Shown one piece after another: positions 51,084 through 60,089 of a stretch of 64,000 nt of DNA. This stretch comes from DAINRZ01 sp964634885. GTDB taxonomy: Bacteria > Bacteroidota > Ignavibacteria > Kapaibacteriales > UBA2268. The stretch spans positions 28,389-92,388 of the forward strand of contig CAZWLN010000015.1 of assembly GCA_964634885.1 (NCBI GenBank), in the 5' to 3' direction. Position 1 is the stretch's first letter; each line of letters starts with the position of its first letter. A program made the position numbers and the translations under genes. The notes beneath the pieces were generated by a model that ran no database searches, had not been told where the DNA came from, and saw only the letters and a program-made list of their open reading frames with translations.

Positions 51084-53330
51084 CTAAACAGAAATGATTT
51101 CAATATTCCAACTCGAACTTATACCTTTCATTACCATCACCAAAACATTAGCCTCAGTCTTCACTCCATACTCGGGAGAATAATAATAAGGCTTCAATTC
51201 AAATATATCCGTTGACGTACTAATCTCGATTAAAGCGGAACCGTTTTTCAGGGTGATTCTCTGGAAAATGGATTTCTTTTCATTGTCATCAATCTCAACC
51301 TCGGGGGCAAGATAGAAATAGACATTCTTTTCAAGACCTATGTTACAATAGTCGAAGCCGGCAATTTTATCCACATCAAAATTAAGGGTTCGCCTGTGCG
51401 ACGCCCTGAAACCGAAATGCTCGCCGATGAAACCGGAAGCCGACGCCTTCAGGGCATTGGCTTTGCTCCTGTCCCCGGGTAACCAGAAAAGGCCGTCCTT
51501 CGGGTCCTGGGGTATATCATTCTGCTCCGAACCGACGATCTCAAGTGTGCTGTGGTATCTCGTCGAGCGGAATTTGTTCCTTTGTTCCGGTAATGCTGTA
51601 TAGTTGAAGGTACCGGGATCCACAATGAAGTCCTTGCCGTTGACGCTGAGCGCCATCGAAAGCTGGTCGTTGTGAGTGTGGCCTCCCTTGCCTTTCTGGC
51701 CTACTTTGCCGCAGCGGACAAGAGCGCTGTAATACCTTGTGATATAATGATACAGGCCAAAGTCTTTGTATGGTATGAAAAGGACAGATTTGAGTTCGTT
51801 ACGGTCAACAGGTTCCCAGGTGAAGCTGAAATCATACCTGTCCTTGAACAAATCGAAGAAGCGGTTTGTAAAAAATTCTTCAACCGAATCTGGTTTACAA
51901 CCATCCTTAAGGCCATTCAGTAAACGTCGGTAATATGTTTTATCCCTATTATTTTCAATATCATAGGGCGACAGCTTAACAATCCTGCCGCTGTCGTTAT
52001 CGCCAACCTGTACGACGTTACCGTTTTCCATGACAAGGTCGTAACCAAAGGTAAAAATCCTGTTCAACCTGTTTATTATATCATCGCCGTAAATAATTGC
52101 ATTGTTTTGAGTTATCCTGTATTTTCTACTCGCCGGCAATCCTAATTTCGGTGTATGAGTCCACAGTCCTGATATATATGTTTTCAGCGATTCGACTTTC
52201 TCACTCTTCAGCGCAAGGCATAGCATAAAGGACAACAAGAGCAGTTCAGAGCTAAGCAGGTGATAGCAGGTGGAAGCCTCGAAGTTGCTTCCGTCGTCGT
52301 CAAACTGGTAACTGCACTCAACGATGAATTCCTGGATCGAGAAAGCAAGCCAGGTGCTTATTTCTTCGTCCACAGCAAGGTAGGAAGCAATGAACATCAA
52401 CCCGGTAATATTGGCAAGGTAGTGATTGGCTCTCATGCCGTCAGCCCATTCGAGGTTTGAAGCGATGAAGCATCCGTGCTGGTATATGCTCTCCCAGAAT
52501 ATACGTTTGAATTCATCAGGAAAAGAATAGCCTGCCTGTGTAAAGTAATCATAGCATATGAGCCAGTTAATGGCCCGGATGGCAACGTCCATTGCACAAA
52601 TCCACTGGACACCGAATTCGGGTGGGTTGGAACCGATGAAGTCTATCACCTGGTTTTCAAATTCATGAGCGTAAACGTTCTTGGATTTTCCCTTTCCTGA
52701 ACCGCCGGAGAGAATGAAAGCGTATGCCAATACGATGAGGTGCTGCATCCTGCCGAGCTCCCACGGTATTTTAATATCTGCTCCGGGTACATTGCCGTAC
52801 TCAATGTCCTTATACCATTGATACTCGTTCCACTGATAGCCGCTCCTGAAATCCAGCTGCCAGTCAATCCTGTTGTAGCTGTTTCCGAGAGCTTCAAGTA
52901 TCCGCGATGAAGGCTCATCATTGAAACTGTTAAAAGAAAGGTTCTCTTCTTCAACTGCCCTGTCAGCAGGACTGTACCTGTAACCCTCGAAACCCGGGCA
53001 GTCAGAGTTATGGCCAACGTATGTCCACCCTGAACCAAGGACATTGAACTCATGGGCAACAATCCTGTCAGCAACCGAAAACACCTGTTCTTTGTATCCC
53101 TTGAGAACATCGGTGGACGGGGGCTCAAAATAGCCTGGAATGCCATTATTGCTGTGCAAATTCGAAAGGTGCATTTCCAAAGATGGGTAGCTGACGTATG
53201 TTGTGCCTGTAAAGGCAGTTTTACGTTTTTGCTTTGTTTTGAAGCTTTTCAGAATGATACTTTTCCCCTTCTTTATTATCATTGAAGGCGGCAGTTTCAT
53301 TCCCAGTTTCATCTTTGTCAGTATGCTCAA
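51084..53330 (-). CDS. Heparinase II/III-family polysaccharide lyase-like protein
   Basis: A 748-residue protein with the two-domain layout of heparinase II/III proteins: an alpha/alpha toroid at about 90-420 (GRMQHLIVLAYAFILSGGSG, LEWADGMRANHYLANITGLM) and a C-terminal beta-sandwich at about 530-745. The family motif GGHTHNDQLSMALSVNGKDF, with its metal- or substrate-binding His, is intact and is followed by VDPGTFNY. No clear signal peptide is seen; the N-terminus is basic (KKGKSIILKSFKTKQKRK). Cytoplasmic relatives occur in exopolysaccharide gene clusters, which matches the adjacent flippase. The TTG at 53330 has AGAGGA seven bases upstream; an ATG at 53312 is the alternative start. Confidence 0.87.
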   Translation of the reverse strand: MSILTKMKLGMKLPPSMIIKKGKSIILKSFKTKQKRKTAFTGTTYVSYPSLEMHLSNLHSNNGIPGYFEPPSTDVLKGYKEQVFSVADRIVAHEFNVLGSGWTYVGHNSDCPGFEGYRYSPADRAVEEENLSFNSFNDEPSSRILEALGNSYNRIDWQLDFRSGYQWNEYQWYKDIEYGNVPGADIKIPWELGRMQHLIVLAYAFILSGGSGKGKSKNVYAHEFENQVIDFIGSNPPEFGVQWICAMDVAIRAINWLICYDYFTQAGYSFPDEFKRIFWESIYQHGCFIASNLEWADGMRANHYLANITGLMFIASYLAVDEEISTWLAFSIQEFIVECSYQFDDDGSNFEASTCYHLLSSELLLLSFMLCLALKSEKVESLKTYISGLWTHTPKLGLPASRKYRITQNNAIIYGDDIINRLNRIFTFGYDLVMENGNVVQVGDNDSGRIVKLSPYDIENNRDKTYYRRLLNGLKDGCKPDSVEEFFTNRFFDLFKDRYDFSFTWEPVDRNELKSVLFIPYKDFGLYHYITRYYSALVRCGKVGQKGKGGHTHNDQLSMALSVNGKDFIVDPGTFNYTALPEQRNKFRSTRYHSTLEIVGSEQNDIPQDPKDGLFWLPGDRSKANALKASASGFIGEHFGFRASHRRTLNFDVDKIAGFDYCNIGLEKNVYFYLAPEVEIDDNEKKSIFQRITLKNGSALIEISTSTDIFELKPYYYSPEYGVKTEANVLVMVMKGISSSWNIEIISV

Positions 53331-53466
53331 AAAGAATCCTCTTTTATGAAAATAACAAAAATATTCTATATTTATTATTAATCAAAGCTATTAATCGAAA
53401 AATTAAATCAATTGTTAAAAGTCTTAACACATAAATTGTGTACGTTTTTTTAGAATATGGTGAAAA

Positions 53467-53655
53467 ATGGAAATTAAGAAATCGACAAATAAGGACCCTA
53501 AAGCATACGAAATCCTCATCAGGAAACGCGGCACCTATGATTACGCTTCGTACTGCCCACAGATTAACCGCATCGTCAAAGGCGAAGAACACGAAGAAGT
53601 AAAAGAAAAAATGGAAAAGTTCATCGAGGAACATATTCAGAGTATCGAAGATTAA
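53467..53655 (+). CDS. Small HicB-like protein
   Basis: A 62-residue soluble protein. The pattern YEILIRKRGTYDYASYCPQI followed by a helix of charged residues (EEVKEKMEKFIEEHI) resembles the compact beta-beta-helix fold of HicB antitoxin partial domains. No HicA toxin gene lies nearby, so a toxin-antitoxin role is not supported. It is divergent from the heparinase-like gene and 65 bases before the TPR gene. Length, start and codon use are consistent with a true small gene. Confidence 0.68.
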   Translation: MEIKKSTNKDPKAYEILIRKRGTYDYASYCPQINRIVKGEEHEEVKEKMEKFIEEHIQSIED

Positions 53656-53720
53656 TATTAAAAATTTTCAGAATAAAATCGTATATTATTAATAATTATT
53701 AATATTTGCGGTACTTATTT

Positions 53721-54887
53721 ATGAATAGAAAAGAATTGAAGAAGAAGTTTTTAACAACAGTTCTGTTTTTTGCATGTTCCATCAGCGCTTTTGCCCAGTG
53801 GGCTGTCCTTAAAACAGACTCCGACAGCTTGATTAAATTAGGCTCCGACCAGATTTACAATGTCGAGTTCGACAAAGCAGCCGGCACTTTCAAAAAAGTG
53901 ATCGATAGGAACCCCAGGTACCCTGCCGGCTATTTTCTTGATGCAATGATCGAATACTGGAAAATCACAATCTTTCGCAATTCAAGGAACTACGACAAGA
54001 CATTCCTTTCCAAAATTGACAAAGTCATTGGCCTGTGCGATAAGTTATTGAGCGAGAATGACTATGACATCGGAGCGCTTTTTTTCAAGGGCGGAGCTCT
54101 TGGCTACCGCGGCCGGTTCTATGTCATACGGGAGAGTTACCTGAAAGCAGCCTTAGACGGGAAACAGGCATACGACATCTTTCAGAAATGCCAGGAACTG
54201 GCGCCGACCAATCATGACATAATGCTGGGTACCGGTTTGTTTAACTATTTCGTGGTTGCATTTCAGGAACAGAACCCGGCCCTGAAACCCCTGATGGCCT
54301 TCCTGCCGAACGGCGACAAAGAACTGGGAATACAGCAGCTTGGTGCCGCGTCGAGGAATGCACGCTATGCTGCAACTGAAGCAAAGGTAGTACTTCTCCA
54401 AATTTATTACCAGTTTGAGGAAAGGTATAACGAATCTCTGATAGTAGCCAGGGAACTCTGTCAGCAATACCCAAACAATCCATATTTCCATCGTTACTTA
54501 GGCAGAAGCTACGTTACTACAGGCAATATGGACATGTGGGAAAAAACCTGGCGCGACGTATTAAAATGCTATGTCAATAAAAAGGCAGGCTATGACCCAT
54601 CGACAGCCAGGGAAGCCCTGTATTACATAGGAAGCGCCCTGTTCAGAAAGGCCGATTACAAGATGTCCCTCAAGTATTTCAAAAAGTGCGATGAAGCTTG
54701 TAATGCCGTTGACAACGGAGAGGACACCGGTTTCAAAGTAAAGGCCAACCTCTATATTGCCCAGATCCTTGACCTTACAGGAAAAAGGAAAGAAGCAGTA
54801 AAATATTACAACAGGGTTCTCGACCTGAAAGACTATGAAGGTTCGCATAAAGCTGCAACAAGATACCTTAAAAATCCATATAAATAA
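53721..54887 (+). CDS. Exported TPR-repeat protein
   Basis: A 388-residue protein with signal peptide about 1-25 (FLTTVLFFACSISAFAQ). The mature protein is all-helical with TPR-like units: DQIYNVEFDKAAGTFKKVID near the start, KDKELGI-region helices in the middle, and a clear C-terminal pair (SALFRKADYKMSLKYFKKCD, AQILDLTGKRKEAVKYYNRV). Such proteins usually scaffold periplasmic or outer-membrane complexes; no partner can be named. The ATG at 53721 is the only start giving a standard signal peptide; the TTG at 53706 would extend it by five residues. Confidence 0.82.
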   Translation: MNRKELKKKFLTTVLFFACSISAFAQWAVLKTDSDSLIKLGSDQIYNVEFDKAAGTFKKVIDRNPRYPAGYFLDAMIEYWKITIFRNSRNYDKTFLSKIDKVIGLCDKLLSENDYDIGALFFKGGALGYRGRFYVIRESYLKAALDGKQAYDIFQKCQELAPTNHDIMLGTGLFNYFVVAFQEQNPALKPLMAFLPNGDKELGIQQLGAASRNARYAATEAKVVLLQIYYQFEERYNESLIVARELCQQYPNNPYFHRYLGRSYVTTGNMDMWEKTWRDVLKCYVNKKAGYDPSTAREALYYIGSALFRKADYKMSLKYFKKCDEACNAVDNGEDTGFKVKANLYIAQILDLTGKRKEAVKYYNRVLDLKDYEGSHKAATRYLKNPYK

Positions 54888-54970
54888 TACCCAAGGGTAG
54901 TAATATGTGGCACCCTTTGCTAATGGCACTAATTTTGCTCGTAACGTCAGATTTGTGTTGTTGAATAGGG

Positions 54971-56233
54971 ATGCAGATGGATTGGAAGTATTATATAAAA
55001 AGAACATTAATTAATGTATTATTATTCGCTTTTTTGTCCGGAGTACTCTCTGCCAAAGTTAAACCCGGCGTCGATGTCCTTGTCGAATCCGACTATTCAC
55101 TGATTGCAGGCAAAAGGGTTGCTCTGCTTACAAATATTACAGGCAGCACTTCAAACGGACAGCTTACAGCAGAACTCTTCAGCAAAGCCACGAATTTCAC
55201 CCTTGTTACAGTCTTTACACCCGAACACGGATTCTACGCTGCGGTACCGGCAGGTGAGAAAGTTGCAGACTCGACGGTGTTCGGTGTCAGGACCTGCTCT
55301 CTCTATGGTTCCAACCGCAGGCCTTCCAGGGAGCAATTGAGTGGCTGCGACGTCGTCGTGGTTGACATTCAGGACATAGGCATCAGGTCTTACACCTATT
55401 TCAGTACGGTGTTTAAGATAATGGATGCCTGTGCCGAATATGGTAAACAGATGATCATCCTGGACAGGCCCAATCCCATCAATGGAATTGCTGTTGACGG
55501 CAATGTCCTTGAAATGAAATGGCAGTCGTTCATCGGAATCATACCTGTTCCCTATCTTCACGGTTGCACAATCGGTGAACTGGCTTCCATGGCAAACGGC
55601 GAAGGGTGGCTGCCGGCCGGAGCCGACGGCAAACCACGCAGATGCAGCCTTTCCGTAATAAAAATGCAGGGTTGGGACAGGACGATGAGATGGGAAGACA
55701 CCGGACTGCCCTGGATTCCTACCTCCCCTAACATTCCTACTCCCGACGCCATTCGTGGAGCAGCGGCCCTTGGTGTTTTCGGCGAACTGTCAATAGCAGG
55801 AATCGGCATAGGTTCTTCGAAGCCATTCCAATACATAGGCAAACCTGATTTCAACACTCAAAAACTTATGAAGGTAATTGACGGCAGTGAATACCCCGGG
55901 ATGATAATTAAAGACACTGTGTACAGCCCGCAAAGGGGTATGTACACAGGAAAGACAGTCAAAGCCCTCGAACTTGGATTTGTACCCGATTCAGCATTCT
56001 GTCCTTACACTTCCGGCATCAGGCTTATGCTTGCCATCAGAAAGATTTATCCCGATATATTTCCAAGAGTAATAAAAGATGAAAACCGTAAAACAATGTT
56101 TTGTAAAGCCACCGGCACCGAAGAAATCCTCAACGCCTTCCTTAAAAGGGCTACCGACGGCTATATTATGAAGGCAGCTTCAAAAGGAATAGACAGATAC
56201 AGAGCGATTCGTTCCCGTTACCTTCTTTACTAA
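54971..56233 (+). CDS. Exo-beta-N-acetylmuramidase-like protein (NamZ/DUF1343)
   Basis: A 420-residue exported enzyme-like protein of the DUF1343 family, founded by B. subtilis NamZ, which removes terminal MurNAc from peptidoglycan fragments. The signal peptide is about 1-26 (LINVLLFAFLSGVLSA). Family motifs in order are ALLTNITG, FTPEHGF, VVDIQDIGIRSYTYF, ILDRPNPINGI, IPVPYLHGCTIGELA and SPNIPTPDAI. The loop that often reads EGRGTTRPF or EGVGYTLPF in relatives is AGIGIGSSKPF, without the Glu. Either of two ATGs (54971, 54977) may start it. It probably acts in cell-wall recycling. Confidence 0.85.
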   Translation: MQMDWKYYIKRTLINVLLFAFLSGVLSAKVKPGVDVLVESDYSLIAGKRVALLTNITGSTSNGQLTAELFSKATNFTLVTVFTPEHGFYAAVPAGEKVADSTVFGVRTCSLYGSNRRPSREQLSGCDVVVVDIQDIGIRSYTYFSTVFKIMDACAEYGKQMIILDRPNPINGIAVDGNVLEMKWQSFIGIIPVPYLHGCTIGELASMANGEGWLPAGADGKPRRCSLSVIKMQGWDRTMRWEDTGLPWIPTSPNIPTPDAIRGAAALGVFGELSIAGIGIGSSKPFQYIGKPDFNTQKLMKVIDGSEYPGMIIKDTVYSPQRGMYTGKTVKALELGFVPDSAFCPYTSGIRLMLAIRKIYPDIFPRVIKDENRKTMFCKATGTEEILNAFLKRATDGYIMKAASKGIDRYRAIRSRYLLY

Positions 56234-56254
56234 TAGATTATGTAGTAGTTCAGA

Positions 56255-56938
56255 TTATAAACGGATGACAATATTCAGGTAATTATATATTATATATGCA
56301 CACAATATTGAGGCAATTACTGCTCCGGCAATGAATTTCACCCTCGATTCCTTTTCCTTGTATGCTGCTACGTGATACCAAAGTCCTACGACAGCCAGAA
56401 GGTAAAGAATCGACTGCTCCCACTCAAAATTTGTATTGACGACATCCGGTGCGGATAGCTTCGCGGAAGCCAGGTCAATGGAAGAAGAGTCGGCAGTATT
56501 AAGCATAATCCCGGAGTGTGTATTTTCAACATCAAGCGCAAAAATTCTTTCAATTGCACGGCTGACAGTGATGGAATCGAACATTTTTCGTGCAGGTGCC
56601 TCGAATAATGCCCTGTTTTTCGATTCGGGATAGGGATGGACTATATACCATTGTGGATCCTGGTAATACTGCCCGAGGAAAACCACTTTTGCAGCCTGGC
56701 CGCCGGTGTTTGATACCCTGACTGCCATTGTTTCTTCGCTTCCTGAAAAGCTTAAAGGCAGGAATAAATTGACTGTGTTCAGCACAATCAGGAACCAGAA
56801 AGGTACCAGGATGGCGCCTTTAAGAGCAACCATTGTGTAACGGTATGGTTTATTGCCGGCATTGATGAAAAAAAGCGCTGTCCAGAGGAAAACGTAGAAG
56901 AAAGCTACTATGAATATGATTATTTGTATTAACGACAT
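56255..56938 (-). CDS. Membrane protein of unknown function
   Basis: A 227-residue protein with two N-terminal helices (LIQIIIFIVAFFYVFLWTAL, ILVPFWFLIVLNTVNLFLPL), a loop domain of about 110 residues, and two C-terminal helices (ILYLLAVVGLWYHVAAY, FIAGAVIASILCAYIIYNYL). I do not recognise a family. It follows the lipoprotein gene by 14 bases on the same strand and converges on the NamZ-like gene, so it forms a two-gene operon with that lipoprotein. Confidence 0.75.
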   Translation of the reverse strand: MSLIQIIIFIVAFFYVFLWTALFFINAGNKPYRYTMVALKGAILVPFWFLIVLNTVNLFLPLSFSGSEETMAVRVSNTGGQAAKVVFLGQYYQDPQWYIVHPYPESKNRALFEAPARKMFDSITVSRAIERIFALDVENTHSGIMLNTADSSSIDLASAKLSAPDVVNTNFEWEQSILYLLAVVGLWYHVAAYKEKESRVKFIAGAVIASILCAYIIYNYLNIVIRL

Positions 56939-56952
56939 TGTATTGTTACCGA

Positions 56953-57471
56953 TTATTCGTACCTGATGATGGTCCTGAATTTATTGCCGGTTTTGACGAG
57001 CTGGTCTTCAAACTCTTTACAGTACTTCTGTTGAATTTTGCTGATCGAATCAAGAATTGTGTAAGACCTGAGCAGGTCTTTGTCGGAATACCTATCATCG
57101 GGTTTTTTCTGGAGGTTCAGCGATTCGACATAAGGCCCGGACATAGTAACGTCATAGAAATTCAGAAGCTTCAACAGGGACTGCTGGAGTTCAGAGTCTT
57201 CATAGAGGGGGCCTGCTGCCTGTGCACCGGAGATCGATTCCCTGATAGTACTGAGCAGCCGAGCATAGTCCGTATTCATCAGCACTGTGTCCCCGGACTG
57301 AATTGAGGTGTTAAGGGTAGTGATGGCGCTTTCGACATTCTGCCGCAGCCTGCCCATGTTTTGTATATAGTCTATTACATACTGGTCATGTACCTGAGAG
57401 CCTTCCTTTTCATTACTTTCCCCGCCACCACAACCAGCTAAAAGCAATACGAAGACTGCCAGTATTTTCAT
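56953..57471 (-). CDS. Putative lipoprotein of unknown function
   Basis: A 172-residue protein. The ATG at 57471 gives a short, ideal lipoprotein signal (MKILAVFVLLLAGCGGG) with AAAGA upstream; the earlier ATG at 57558 would add 29 hydrophobic and basic residues and is less likely. The mature part is predicted helical (YVIDYIQNMGRLRQNVESAI, LLRSYTILDSISKIQQKYCK) with no recognised family. It is first in a two-gene operon with the membrane protein downstream. Confidence 0.75.
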   Translation of the reverse strand: MKILAVFVLLLAGCGGGESNEKEGSQVHDQYVIDYIQNMGRLRQNVESAITTLNTSIQSGDTVLMNTDYARLLSTIRESISGAQAAGPLYEDSELQQSLLKLLNFYDVTMSGPYVESLNLQKKPDDRYSDKDLLRSYTILDSISKIQQKYCKEFEDQLVKTGNKFRTIIRYE

Positions 57472-57699
57472 AATATCTTTATACATTGTATTCATCAACT
57501 TTCTGAAAAACATTATCATTACTATTAACAAAATAATCAATTTTTTATTAAGCGCCACATCAATTATTACCGGCTTTTTGTAAAATTGTTAAAGAAAGGC
57601 TTGAGAAGTGAGATGAAAATCATAAATTGCACGATATATATGGATGTAAAGAGAGAATTCTTGTTATATGAGATGTATTACTTTAGCGGATGTAACTGA

Positions 57700-58608
57700 A
57701 TGATAGCCGGGAATTCCGGGATGGAACTGGCCGCTGAGATACTGTTATCCGGGATAATAGTAACACTGGCCGTCTTTCTTGCAATTACCAGACGGAAACT
57801 GCTTAGGATGAAGCGTTCAGCAAAGGAAATACAGAATTCCGTCGATAGGGATATTTACGAAAGCATGAGTTACGCCAGGAGAATACAGAAAGCAACACTT
57901 CCTGATATTATCAGGTTACAGGAGTTTTTCGAAGATGTTTTCATCATCTTCAAACCAATAGAGATGGTTTCAGGGGACTTTCACTGGTTCAGCCTCGTTA
58001 ACGGCAAGATATTCCTCGCTGTGGTGGACTGCCAGGGGCACGGCGTTCCGGGCGCCTTCCTTTCTATGATGGGCAATACGCTCCTGAACCAGATCATCAA
58101 TGAGGAGAAGCTGTTCATTCCTTCGGAGATTCTGTCGAGAATTAATACAAAGATATCCCATCTGCTGTCTGGAATGGGTGAAAACAGCCACGGTAAAGAG
58201 ATAATGCACATGGGCTTGTGCATGGTGGACTATGACACCCGAAAGATAAGATACGCCGGAGCTGTCCATTCCCTGTATTTTGTTAATGACGGGAAATTCA
58301 GGGAACTGGAAGGCGACAGCCACGCTATCGGGGCAAAAACTGAGAACGATGAACTCTTACCTTTCAGGGATCACGAGATTGACATCAAGGGCAGCCTTGT
58401 CCTGTATATGACCAGCGAAGGTTTCAATTACGAAGAGGCATCCCCCGACGAGCATATCGAGTCGCTTCAGATGATTAACCTGATATTGAAAGTCGGTTCC
58501 ATGCCGTTCTATGAACAACAGGATGCAATTATTGCCGAATTGGAGAAATACAATTACCGGAAATTGCAGACTGACGACTTCACGATCATCGGCGTAAGAG
58601 TAAGTTAA
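57700..58608 (+). CDS. Membrane-anchored SpoIIE-type PP2C phosphatase with altered TDG motif
   Basis: A 302-residue protein with one N-terminal helix (LAAEILLSGIIVTLAVFLAI) and a PP2C/SpoIIE domain at about 60-302. Metal and catalytic motifs present: MVSGDFHWFSL, VVDCQGHGVPGAFLSMMGNT and the final DDFTIIGVRV. The motif that normally reads TDG has become SEG in LVLYMTSEGFNYEEA, replacing a metal-binding Asp by Glu. Activity may be retained or lowered. There is no sensor domain beyond the helix, and no STAS or kinase gene next to it; it might feed into the partner-switching module at 20-23 kb. Confidence 0.85.
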   Translation: MIAGNSGMELAAEILLSGIIVTLAVFLAITRRKLLRMKRSAKEIQNSVDRDIYESMSYARRIQKATLPDIIRLQEFFEDVFIIFKPIEMVSGDFHWFSLVNGKIFLAVVDCQGHGVPGAFLSMMGNTLLNQIINEEKLFIPSEILSRINTKISHLLSGMGENSHGKEIMHMGLCMVDYDTRKIRYAGAVHSLYFVNDGKFRELEGDSHAIGAKTENDELLPFRDHEIDIKGSLVLYMTSEGFNYEEASPDEHIESLQMINLILKVGSMPFYEQQDAIIAELEKYNYRKLQTDDFTIIGVRVS

Positions 58609-58685
58609 TTACCTTTTGCCGATTTTGTTTTAACAAATATATTTGGCAGAGTCTGTTTTAAGTGAGGGGAAAGTCGATATAGAAA

Positions 58686-58967
58686 CGCTTCTGCTCACTT
58701 TATACACTTAACAATCTATACCACCCCATCCCGGCCTTCACCAAGGGGGAAGGAGAAAGAAGCAGCGTTGGAACACGTTGAATGATATTGAGACAGGTCT
58801 CAGACCTGTCTCTACCGGTATATAATACATACGAACAGTGGAAAGCCGCTAAAGTAGCGCTTCTGCTCACTTTATACACTTAACAATCTATACCACCCCA
58901 TCCCGGCCTTCACCAAGGGGGAAGGAGAAAGAAGCAGCGTTGGAACACGTTGAATGATATTGAGACA
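58686..58967. repeat. 172-bp tandem repeat, interrupted by the gap
   Basis: The segment starting CGCTTCTGCTCACTTTATAC at 58686 recurs at 58858 with a period of 172 bases, identical through the visible 110 bases up to the gap. After the gap the sequence resumes at AACAGTGGAAAGCCGC (59068), which corresponds to 58834 in the first unit, and enters a third, diverging copy (GCGCTTCTGCTTACTTTATG). So at least two full units exist. The GC-rich core (CCACCCCATCCCGGCC) is shared with the REP-like palindromes in flavour. Confidence 0.9.
58790..58812. repeat. Perfect 11-bp inverted repeat within the tandem unit
   Basis: GAGACAGGTCT (58790-58800), one base, AGACCTGTCTC (58802-58812). The second copy of the repeat is cut by the N run within this palindrome, which suggests that the hairpin helped break the assembly. 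Confidence 0.85.
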
Positions 58968-59067
58968 NNNNNNNNNNNNNNNNNNNNNNNNNNNNNNNNN
59001 NNNNNNNNNNNNNNNNNNNNNNNNNNNNNNNNNNNNNNNNNNNNNNNNNNNNNNNNNNNNNNNNNNN
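58968..59067. other. Assembly gap of exactly 100 N
   Basis: One hundred consecutive N, the convention for a gap of unknown size. From the repeat phase the missing part is 38 bases plus any whole number of 172-base units. Confidence 0.97.
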
Positions 59068-59141
59068 AACAGTGGAAAGCCGCTAAAGTAGCGCTTCTGC
59101 TTACTTTATGAACTTGACAAACTTGACGAACTTTACAAACT

Positions 59142-60086
59142 CTACAGAGAGATGTTGTTTCTTTTCAGGAAATCGTCATACATCTCTTTGTAGTTCTCGT
59201 CTTTGCCCGATTTCTCGAAAGCCTGCCTGAAGTATTCGGCTGCTTCGAACACCAGGTTGTTATGCTCAAAGAAATAGCCCAAGAAAACAAGATTGACAGG
59301 ATCATTAACGTCCCCAAGTTCTGATTTGAGTATTGTCAGGGAGTCATTGACAGTTTTCATGCTACCGTTGGAGAGAACCAGGAAACATGCATCATCTGAT
59401 TTTATATCTTTGTTTTCGCTGTTTATTACGCGCCAGAAATAATACTGATCCCTTTGCAGCTTTATCTTATCTGCGTTGAGATCGATTGACGTGTCTGTCA
59501 GTTCCGTTTCGTAAACCGGTTTGTCGAAGCGGTCGGACACAATCAGCCTGTATTTCTGTACATCAGTCGATTTAAACCATTTGAATTGCAGGTCAGCGCC
59601 GGAAAAGCTCACTTTCCTGGGTGAGTTAATCTTGAAATTGCCCTTCGAGGGGACGAAAGGCAACCCTTCCGAACCTCTCTCGACAGAGCCGGTTACGTCC
59701 ATATTGTAATTTTTATTACTGAACAGGTTGTTGGTGTTCTTCATCTCGTCGAGGATGAACCTCGTCATCCTGCCGGTTACTGTCGAAGATTTAATCTTAT
59801 TAACCAGTTCGGAGACGGCAAATTCCTTATTGTCTCTCACCTGGAGCGTATTGCCGTTCTGGTGGCGGAGCGCTACGAAGGAATTGGAGCCGGCGAGCTT
59901 AATTCTATCTTTATCAAACAGATTCTCGCCTGTTTTCAATTTTACCCATGTCGTTGAATTGCCTTTTTTGACTTTTACGTCGCCGATGGAATTCAGCACA
60001 TAGAAAACATAATTCTCTGCCGAGGCGATATTGACGCAGGCAAAGACAATCAGAACAGTACGGAGTAAAGATTTAACCACTCTCAT
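59142..60086 (-). CDS. FecR-like periplasmic protein
   Basis: A 314-residue exported protein. The signal peptide is about 1-23 (LLRTVLIVFACVNIASA). A FecR-like beta-sandwich occupies about 28-120 (NSIGDVKVKKGNSTTWVKLK, FDKDRIKLAGSNSFVALRHQ). A fibronectin-like segment (about 150-250, with YYFWRVINSENKD) and a C-terminal helical pair follow. FecR-like domains sense signals or bind periplasmic partners. The start has a strong ribosome site (AGAGGTGA), part of which overlaps the CHASE2 gene stop, three bases away. So its translation is coupled to the two CHASE2 genes. Confidence 0.85.
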   Translation of the reverse strand: MRVVKSLLRTVLIVFACVNIASAENYVFYVLNSIGDVKVKKGNSTTWVKLKTGENLFDKDRIKLAGSNSFVALRHQNGNTLQVRDNKEFAVSELVNKIKSSTVTGRMTRFILDEMKNTNNLFSNKNYNMDVTGSVERGSEGLPFVPSKGNFKINSPRKVSFSGADLQFKWFKSTDVQKYRLIVSDRFDKPVYETELTDTSIDLNADKIKLQRDQYYFWRVINSENKDIKSDDACFLVLSNGSMKTVNDSLTILKSELGDVNDPVNLVFLGYFFEHNNLVFEAAEYFRQAFEKSGKDENYKEMYDDFLKRNNISL

Positions 60087-60089
60087 AGG

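Larger units (their letters stand above)
58609..59141. other. Intergenic region with tandem repeats and assembly gap
   Basis: 533 bases between the PP2C gene and the FecR-like gene. Most is 172-bp repeat and N; see the separate entries. No gene is visible. Confidence 0.7.

Noticed and set aside
53467..53655. A HicAB toxin-antitoxin pair
   Set aside because: Only the HicB-like frame is present; no HicA-type gene is found on either side.
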